Shown here one piece after another: positions 58,826-64,000 of a stretch of DNA of 64,000 bases. A program made the position numbers and the translations under genes. Location: the NCBI GenBank assembly GCA_030446745.1, contig JAUJMS010000003.1, positions 57,919 through 121,918 on the forward strand, read 5' to 3'. Origin of the DNA: Egibacteraceae bacterium. Lineage in GTDB: Bacteria > Actinomycetota > Nitriliruptoria > Euzebyales > Egibacteraceae. Each line of letters opens with the position of its first letter. Within the stretch, counting starts at the first letter, position 1. The notes beneath the pieces are model-generated. The model saw only the letters and a list, made by a program, of their open reading frames with translations, had not been told where the DNA came from and did not search any database.

Positions 58826-60616
58826 CTAGAACGCGGCGTCGGGGAGGTCCATGAGGCCGAGGTCGGTGTGCTCCAGCACGACCCGGCGGGCGGCCAGCGT
58901 CGGCAGCACGTTGGCCGCGAACCAGCGCGCCGCGGCGACCTTGCCCTCATAGAAGGCGCGGTCGCTTTCGGCGGCGGCGTCCAGCGCCGCCAGTGCGACC
59001 TCGGCCTGACGCAGCAGCAGCCAGCCGACGACGAGCTCGGACAGTCCGAACAGGAACGGGGTGGTGTTCAGCCCGACCTTGTAGATGGACTCGCCGAAGA
59101 AGCCGACGAGCGTGCCGAGCATGCTGTGCATCTCGTCCAGCCCGGCGGCGAGCAGGTCGCGCTCGGCGGCGAGCTGGCCGTTGCCGGCGTCGCCCTTCGC
59201 GAACGCCTGCACCTCGCCGAGCAGCCGCGCCAGCGTCGTGCCCTGATCGCGGCCGATCTTGCGGAAGAACAGATCCATCCCCTGGATGCCGGTCGTGCCC
59301 TCGTAGAGGGTGTCGATCTTGGCGTCGCGGATGTACTGCTCGAGCGGGTAGTCCTTGCAGTAGCCGGACCCGCCGAAGATCTGCAGCGACTGGGCGAGCA
59401 GCTCGTAGGACTTCTCCGACCCGTAGCCCTTGACCATCGGCAGCAGCAGGTCGTTGAGCTTGACGAGGTCGGCGGCGCCGGGGTCGAGCATGATGCGGTC
59501 CTGGACCGACGCGGTGTAGAGCACCAGCGCGCGCAGCCCCTCGACGTGGGCCTTCTGCATCATCAGGCTGCGGCGGACATCGGGGTGGCGGATGATCTCG
59601 ACGCGCGGGGCGGCCTTGTCGGTGGCGCGGGCGAGGTCGGGGCCCTGGACCCGCTGCGTCGCGTAGGCCAGCGCGTTGAGGTAGCCGGTCGACAGCGTCT
59701 CGATCGCCTTCGTGCCGACGAGCATCCGGGCGTACTCGATGACCTTGAACATCTGCGCGATGCCCTCGTGGACCTCGCCGACGAGCACGCCGCGGGCCGG
59801 GGTGGTCTCGCCGAACGTGACCTCGCACGTCGCCGAGGCCTTCAGCCCCATCTTGTCCTCGATCTTGGTCACCACCGCGCCGTTGCGCTCGGCCAGCCGC
59901 CCGTCCTCGTCGACCCAGAACTTCGGCACGATGAACAGCGACAGACCTTTTGTCCCGGCCGCGGCGCCCTCGGGGCGGGCGAGCACGAGGTGGACGATGT
60001 TCTCGGGCCAGTCGAAGTCGCCGTTGGTGATGAACCGCTTCGTCCCGGTGATGTGCCAGGTCCCGTCGCCGGCGTCGACGGCGCGGGTGCGCCCGGCGCC
60101 GACGTCCGAGCCGGCATCGGGCTCGGTGAGCACCATCGTCGCGCCCCACTGGCGCTCGACCATCGGCACGACCCAGCGCCGGCGCTGCTCGTCGGTGACG
60201 AGCGGGTCGATGATCGTCGCGAAGAAGGGACCGGCGAGATACATCAGCGCCGCGGGGTTCGCTCCGACGAGCATCGCCATGCATGACCACACCAGGCTCG
60301 GCGGGGCGCCGACGCCGCCGAGATGCTCGGGCAGGCTCATGCGGTGCCACTCGCCGGCGAAGTACGCGTCGAGCGCCTTGGAGATGCCCGGCGGCACGGT
60401 CACGTCGCCGTCGACGAGGGTCAGCGGCACCCGGTCGCCCTCGACGAAGCCGTCGGCGAACTCGTTGGCCGCGAGGCGCTCCACCTCCGCCAGGATGTCG
60501 CGGGCGGTGTCGACGTCCATCTGGGCGAACGGCCCCGACCCGAGCGAGTCCTGGATCCGGTAGACCTCGAACAGGTTGAACTCGACGTCGCGCAGGTTGC
60601 TGCGGTAGTGACCCAT
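58826..60616 (-). CDS. Acyl-CoA dehydrogenase (long form)
   Basis: A 596-aa enzyme, as in actinobacterial long acyl-CoA dehydrogenases with an extra C-terminal helical domain. ATMVLTEPDAGSDVG and WHITGTKRFITNGDF are the FAD/substrate signatures. QIFGGSGYCKDYPLEQYIRDAKIDTLYEGTTGIQGMD is the C-terminal motif with the Glu base position. It catalyses alpha-beta dehydrogenation of acyl-CoA. ATG 60616 follows GAGGAAG. It is divergent from an SDR gene across a perfect palindrome, a likely TetR-type operator. Confidence 0.95.
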   Translation of the reverse strand: MGHYRSNLRDVEFNLFEVYRIQDSLGSGPFAQMDVDTARDILAEVERLAANEFADGFVEGDRVPLTLVDGDVTVPPGISKALDAYFAGEWHRMSLPEHLGGVGAPPSLVWSCMAMLVGANPAALMYLAGPFFATIIDPLVTDEQRRRWVVPMVERQWGATMVLTEPDAGSDVGAGRTRAVDAGDGTWHITGTKRFITNGDFDWPENIVHLVLARPEGAAAGTKGLSLFIVPKFWVDEDGRLAERNGAVVTKIEDKMGLKASATCEVTFGETTPARGVLVGEVHEGIAQMFKVIEYARMLVGTKAIETLSTGYLNALAYATQRVQGPDLARATDKAAPRVEIIRHPDVRRSLMMQKAHVEGLRALVLYTASVQDRIMLDPGAADLVKLNDLLLPMVKGYGSEKSYELLAQSLQIFGGSGYCKDYPLEQYIRDAKIDTLYEGTTGIQGMDLFFRKIGRDQGTTLARLLGEVQAFAKGDAGNGQLAAERDLLAAGLDEMHSMLGTLVGFFGESIYKVGLNTTPFLFGLSELVVGWLLLRQAEVALAALDAAAESDRAFYEGKVAAARWFAANVLPTLAARRVVLEHTDLGLMDLPDAAF

Positions 60617-60655
60617 GACGCTTCCTCGCGAGGTCTCGGGCGGGCAAGGCCGGCG

Positions 60656-60687
60656 GTTACTCACCGGTAACGTTACCGGTGAGTAAC
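60656..60687. promoter_or_regulatory. Perfect 32-bp palindromic operator
   Basis: GTTACTCACCGGTAAC (60656-60671) is followed directly by its exact reverse complement (60672-60687). It lies between divergent acyl-CoA dehydrogenase and SDR genes, 40 nt from one start and 35 nt from the other. Long palindromes with ACCGGT-like cores are typical sites for TetR-family regulators of fatty-acid degradation, so it probably controls both genes. Confidence 0.75.
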
Positions 60688-60721
60688 TTACTCGGCAAGC
60701 ATGCGGGAGGACTGCAACGCC

Positions 60722-61543
60722 ATGACCGCGCACGGGTCGGTGTTCCGGCCGGGACTGTTCGCCGGCACGGTGATGCTGGTGACCGGCGGCGGCACCGGGA
60801 TCGGGCGCGCGATCGCCGCGGAGCTGGCCGGGCTGGGGGCGACGGTCGTGCTCGCGGCCCGCCGCGACGGTCCGCTGCGGGCGACCGCCGCCGAGCTGTC
60901 CGCGGCCGGCGGGTCCGCCGACTGGGTGACGCTCGACGTGCGCGACGCCGCGGCGGTCGACGCCGCCGTCGCCGACGTCGTGGCGCGCCACGGGCGCCTC
61001 GACGGCGTCGTGAACAACGCCGGCGGCCAGTTCCCAGCGCCCGCGGAGGCCATCACGCCGAACGGGTGGCGCAGCGTCGTCGACCTCAACCTGACCGGCA
61101 CGTTCCTGGTCACCCGGGCGGCGTTCCACGCGTGGATGGGCGAGCACGGCGGCGCGGTCGTGTCGGTGGTCGCCGACATGTGGAACGGCTTTCCGTTCAT
61201 GGCGCACACCGGCGCCGCCCGCGCCGGCGTCGTGAACCTCACGCGCACCCTGGCGGTCGAGTGGGCGGCGCGGGGCGTCCGGGTCAACGCGGTCGCCCCC
61301 GGAATCATCCACTCGACGGGACTGGACAGCTACGACGCTGCGGTGCGCGAGGCGGTGCTCGCCGCCGGCACGCGGGTGCCGGCCGGTCGGCTCGGCACGG
61401 TCGCCGAGGTCGCCGCCGCGGTGGCGTTCCTGCTGTCGCCGGCCGCCGCGTACGTCACCGGGGAGACCCTGCGCATCGACGGCGGCGCGTCGCTGGTCCC
61501 GCGCCCGCTGCTGCCGGTCGACCGCGGCGGGGCGCCGGCCTGA
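60722..61543 (+). CDS. Short-chain dehydrogenase/reductase (dienoyl/enoyl-CoA type)
   Basis: A 273-aa SDR: VTGGGTGIGRAIAAELAGLGATVV, NNAGGQFPAPAEAI, and GVRVNAVAPGIIHSTGLDSY. The NNAGGQFPxPxxxI and hydrophobic MAHTGAARAG segment, instead of classical YxxxK, resemble peroxisomal-type 2,4-dienoyl-CoA reductases and related acyl reductases. GGGAGG precedes ATG 60722, chosen over ATG 60701 because the latter overlaps the ribosome site. Shares the operator with the acyl-CoA dehydrogenase, so a beta-oxidation accessory role is likely. Confidence 0.9.
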   Translation: MTAHGSVFRPGLFAGTVMLVTGGGTGIGRAIAAELAGLGATVVLAARRDGPLRATAAELSAAGGSADWVTLDVRDAAAVDAAVADVVARHGRLDGVVNNAGGQFPAPAEAITPNGWRSVVDLNLTGTFLVTRAAFHAWMGEHGGAVVSVVADMWNGFPFMAHTGAARAGVVNLTRTLAVEWAARGVRVNAVAPGIIHSTGLDSYDAAVREAVLAAGTRVPAGRLGTVAEVAAAVAFLLSPAAAYVTGETLRIDGGASLVPRPLLPVDRGGAPA

Positions 61544-61561
61544 CGGGGCGGCGCGGGCACA

Positions 61562-62713
61562 ATGCCCGCCATGGTCGGCGAGGTCGTGCGGTGGGGCGGT
61601 GCGCTCCTCGGCGTCGCGCTCGTCGTCGCGACCGCCGCGAACCTCGTGAACACGCTCGTCGTTCCGCGCGGACGCGCCACCGGGCTGTCGCAGCGCGTGG
61701 CGGTCGTCGTCGCGGCCGGGCTCCATCTGCTCGCCGGGCGGGCGCGGTCGTACACAACGAAGGACCGGCTGCTCGCGCAGGCCGGACCGCTGGCGGTGCT
61801 CGGCGTCCTGGGCGCGTGGCTGACGCTGTTCGCGCTGGGCTACACGCTGGTGCTATGGCCGCTGACCGACGTGACGTTCGGGCAGGCCTTCCGCGAGATC
61901 GGGTCGTCGCTGTTCACGCTCGGCTTCGCGAGCCAGCCGACCGCCGCGGCCACCGCCGTGGACTTCGCCGCCGCGGCGACGGGCCTGCTCGCCGTCGCGC
62001 TGCAGATCTCCTACCTGCCAGTGCTCTACGGCGCGTTCAGTCGCCGCGAGGTTCTCGTGACGATGCTGCAGAGCCGGGCCGGATCGCCGGCGTGGGGTCC
62101 GGAGATCCTCGCGCGCCACCAGCTCGTCGGCATCATCGACAACCTGCGTGCCTTCTACGGCGACTGGGAGGCGTGGGCGGCCGAGGTCGCGGAGAGCCAC
62201 GCGAACTACCCGGTGCTGCTGCGCTTCCGCTCGCCGCACCCGCTGCGATCGTGGGTGATCGCCCTGCTCGCGGTGCTCGACTCGGCGGCGCTGTACCACG
62301 CGTTGGCGGGCGACGCCGCGCCGTCGGAGACCCGGCTGTGCCTGCGCCAGGGGTTCACCGCGCTGCGCGACATCGCCGACGTCGTCGGCGTGCCCTACGA
62401 CCCGGATCCGAGTCCTGACGCACCCCTGCGGCTGTCCTACGACGAGTTCCTGGTCGGCGTGGCGCGACTCGAGGCGGTCGGGTTCCCGATGGAACGCAGC
62501 CCTGAAGATGCGTGGCAGCACTTCCGCGGCTGGCGCAACAACTACGAGGGGCTCGCGTACGGCCTGGCGGAGCTCATCGCGGCGCCGCCCGCCCCTTGGT
62601 CGGGAGCCCGCCGGCGCCTCAGCGGCGTGGTCATCGCGCCGCAACGGCCGATCGACCGGCGCCCCGGCGGCGACGTCCGCACCTTCGACCTGCCGCCCAT
62701 GCCCTCGGACTGA
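61562..62713 (+). CDS. Membrane protein with ion-channel-like pore segment
   Basis: A 383-aa protein. Four hydrophobic segments lie in the first 165 residues (ALLGVALVVATAANLVNTLVV, GPLAVLGVLGAWLTLFALGYTLVLWPL, a re-entrant-looking FREIGSSLFTLGFASQP, and ATGLLAVALQISYLPVLYGAF). The third resembles the P-loop of two-helix potassium channels, but TLGFA replaces TVGYG. A large soluble C-terminal domain of about 215 residues follows. The role is unknown. ATG 61571 is an alternative start. Confidence 0.7.
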   Translation: MPAMVGEVVRWGGALLGVALVVATAANLVNTLVVPRGRATGLSQRVAVVVAAGLHLLAGRARSYTTKDRLLAQAGPLAVLGVLGAWLTLFALGYTLVLWPLTDVTFGQAFREIGSSLFTLGFASQPTAAATAVDFAAAATGLLAVALQISYLPVLYGAFSRREVLVTMLQSRAGSPAWGPEILARHQLVGIIDNLRAFYGDWEAWAAEVAESHANYPVLLRFRSPHPLRSWVIALLAVLDSAALYHALAGDAAPSETRLCLRQGFTALRDIADVVGVPYDPDPSPDAPLRLSYDEFLVGVARLEAVGFPMERSPEDAWQHFRGWRNNYEGLAYGLAELIAAPPAPWSGARRRLSGVVIAPQRPIDRRPGGDVRTFDLPPMPSD

Positions 62714-62792
62714 ACCACCGCGGGGGGCGGCAGTGCCGGCGGTCGCGACACCGCCGCGGTGACCTGCTAGCGTCCCGGCGCGTCAGCACGAA

Positions 62793-62961
62793 GTCGGCGG
62801 CGGGAGCCGCCATCGGGCGGCGGGTTTCAGGAAGCCGGTGCGAGTCCGGCGCGGTCCCGCCACTGTCACCGGGGAGCGACGCCCACGACCGCCACTGCCG
62901 GCACGCCGGTGGGAAGGCCGGGACCAGCGACGATCCGGAAGCCAGGAGACTGACCGCCGCC
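62793..62961 (+). ncRNA. Cobalamin riboswitch
   Basis: The leader of cbtB has the conserved B12 aptamer features in order: GCCGGTGCGAGTCCGGCGCG, GGTCCCGCCACTGT, then GGGAAGGC and the B12 box AAGCCAGGAGAC. A closing stem GTCGGCGGCGG (62793-62803) pairs with the GACCGCCGCC region near 62952-62961. A second hairpin GGGGA/TCCCC (62975-62979, 62987-62991) sits directly against the GAGGAGG ribosome site at 62992-62998. Translational control of the cobalt transporter by cobalamin is therefore likely. Confidence 0.92.
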
Positions 62962-63003
62962 TGCGAACCCGTCCGGGGACGGAGAATCCCCGAGGAGGTC
63001 GTC

Positions 63004-63216
63004 ATGAGTGGTCGTTCTTCCGCCCCCCTGCCGGTGCGCCGGCTCGCTGCGCCCACGTTCGGCGTCACGCTGCTGGCGGGACTGCTCGTCGCTGCCGTCG
63101 GCTTCGACCAGGGCGCGCTGGCCGCGCCGGTCAGCGACGCGCTGCGCGACAGCGGCGGGGTGCTGCACGAGCTGTTCCACGACGCCCGGCATCTGCTGGG
63201 CTTCCCCTGCCACTAG
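63004..63216 (+). CDS. cbtB: CbtB cobalt transporter subunit
   Basis: A 70-aa one-helix membrane protein (FGVTLLAGLLVAAVGFDQGALA) with the diagnostic C-terminal His cluster HELFHDARHLLGFPCH, typical of CbtB, which binds cobalt. It sits directly behind the cobalamin riboswitch and GAGGAGG, and 15 nt before cbtA, the usual cbtBA order. Confidence 0.93.
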   Translation: MSGRSSAPLPVRRLAAPTFGVTLLAGLLVAAVGFDQGALAAPVSDALRDSGGVLHELFHDARHLLGFPCH

Positions 63217-63231
63217 CTGTCGCGCCCCCCG

Positions 63232-63969
63232 ATGATCGGCGCGTACCTTCGCCGTGGCGTCGCCGTGGGGATGCTCGCCGGCATCCTCGCGGGTCTGCTC
63301 GGCCTCGCCGTCGGTGAGCCCAGCCTCGACGAGGCCGTGCGACTGGAGGCGGCAACCGCCGCCGCGGCCGGCGACGAGCCCGCGGCCGCGGACGACAGCG
63401 ACGTCGCCATCACCCGCGGCCAGCAGAAGGCCGGCCTGGTCGCCGGCAGCGCCCTGCTCGGGCTCGCCGCCGGTGCGGTGTTCGGTCTGGTCTCGGCCTG
63501 GGCCGTCGGGCGCGTCGCCGGCGACGGCTGGACCCGCAGCCTCAAGCTGGGCGCGACGGTCGCGCTGGCGCTCGTCGTCCTCCCGGCGCTGAAGTACCCG
63601 CCGAACCCGCCCGGCGTCGGCGATCCGGCGACCGTCGGGACACGCACGACGCTCTACCTCGGACTCATCCTCCTCGGCGTCCTGCTCGCCGCCGCCGCGT
63701 GGACCGGCGCTCGGGCACTTGCCTCCGGACCGCTGTCGCGCCCCGCCCGCCAGGCGCTCGTCGGTGTCGCCGTCGTCGCGGCGGCCGCGCTGCTGCTCGC
63801 CGGACTGCCGACCGTCGCCGACCCGGTGGCCGTGCCCGCGGAGCTGCTGTGGCGCTTCCGGCTCGGGGCGCTCGCGACCCAAACGGCGCTGTGGACGTTC
63901 ACGGCGGCGGCGTTCGGGCTGCTCACCGCCCGGGCCGAGCAGCACGCGCCGGTCGCCGCGGCGCGCTGA
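63232..63969 (+). CDS. cbtA: CbtA cobalt transporter
   Basis: A 245-aa membrane protein with about five or six helices. The start AYLRRGVAVGMLAGILAGLLGLAVGEPSLDEAV and LPALKYPPNPPGVGD are CbtA signatures. It is thought to import cobalt for cobalamin synthesis with CbtB. Its TGA overlaps the next ATG (TGATG), so the following gene is likely in the same riboswitch-controlled operon. Confidence 0.93.
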   Translation: MIGAYLRRGVAVGMLAGILAGLLGLAVGEPSLDEAVRLEAATAAAAGDEPAAADDSDVAITRGQQKAGLVAGSALLGLAAGAVFGLVSAWAVGRVAGDGWTRSLKLGATVALALVVLPALKYPPNPPGVGDPATVGTRTTLYLGLILLGVLLAAAAWTGARALASGPLSRPARQALVGVAVVAAAALLLAGLPTVADPVAVPAELLWRFRLGALATQTALWTFTAAAFGLLTARAEQHAPVAAAR

Positions 63970-64000
63970 TGGACCGCCTGCTGCTCGTGCGGCACGCGGC
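63969..64000 (+). CDS. Histidine-phosphatase-type gene, first 10 codons
   Basis: The window ends after MDRLLLVRHA. LLxRHA/G is the start of histidine phosphatase (phosphoglycerate mutase-like) domains, with His as the phosphoryl acceptor. Because it is coupled to cbtA, alpha-ribazole phosphatase of cobalamin synthesis (CobC-like) or a fused cobalamin protein is a plausible identity, but only ten residues are visible. Confidence 0.55.
   Translation, partial: MDRLLLVRHA

Overview
The window is very GC-rich DNA with dense, short-spaced genes, GTG starts and many 4-nt stop/start overlaps. The gene content (WS/DGAT acyltransferase, PAC2 protein, class E/F-type sortase, PknB-like kinase, DUF5317 protein, HDO-type diiron protein, CbtAB under a cobalamin riboswitch) points to an actinobacterium, probably a deep-branching lineage rather than a model genus. 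That placement is inference; no rRNA is present.

Layout. 1-7.1 kb: thioredoxin-reductase-like enzyme, a 29-aa peptide behind tandem repeats, a DUF5317-MFS-receiver fusion, BON and DksA-type proteins, two minus-strand mini-genes, GrpB-family and chlorite-dismutase-family proteins. 7.4-11.4 kb: secreted BNR protein with a damaged upstream partner, then a surface protein next to its likely sortase. 12-21 kb: tRNA-Val(GAC), Ser/Thr kinase, YchF, FAD oxidoreductase, hydrolase, PAC2, PQQ-type lipoprotein, YqeY-like protein, HDO protein. 22.1-25.6 kb: an accessory island of lower apparent GC holding a broken ISL3-type element and a cassette-like array. In the array, near-identical imperfect hairpins of about 60 bp alternate with small same-strand membrane, secreted and zinc-ribbon genes. 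The island is bounded by a duplicated gtrA 3' end. 25.7-36.9 kb: GtrA, aldo/keto reductase, secreted hydrolase, S9 peptidase, patatin, alpha/beta hydrolase, LysM protein. 36.9-42 kb: small membrane proteins and several genes broken by single-base indels (MOSC, zinc-ribbon, SRPBCC, esterase), then stress protein, DUF2087 and rhodanese. 42.2-50 kb: WS/DGAT plus SDR, a solo ISL3 end, endonuclease-fold protein, RsbW-like kinase, MoxR-like ATPase plus VWA partner. 50-58.8 kb: saccharopine-reductase-like enzyme, CPBP protease, 11-mer-repeat BON protein, nucleotidyltransferase pair, RecD2, dienelactone hydrolase, TsaC, Uma2. 58.8-64 kb: acyl-CoA dehydrogenase and SDR diverging from a perfect 32-bp palindrome, a pore-like membrane protein, cobalamin riboswitch, cbtB, cbtA, and the start of a phosphatase gene.

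How parts fit together. WS/DGAT, SDRs, acyl-CoA dehydrogenase and esterases suggest active lipid and acyl-CoA metabolism. RsbW-like, DksA-like, BON and YflT-like proteins suggest stress response. The least expected features are the hairpin-cassette array, the two covarying hairpins at 15.1 and 51.2 kb, the transporter-receiver fusion and the perfect operator at 60.66 kb. Clustered single-base indels at homopolymers (9.8, 12.5-12.8, 38-40 kb) look partly like assembly error and should be resolved before any of those genes is called a pseudogene.
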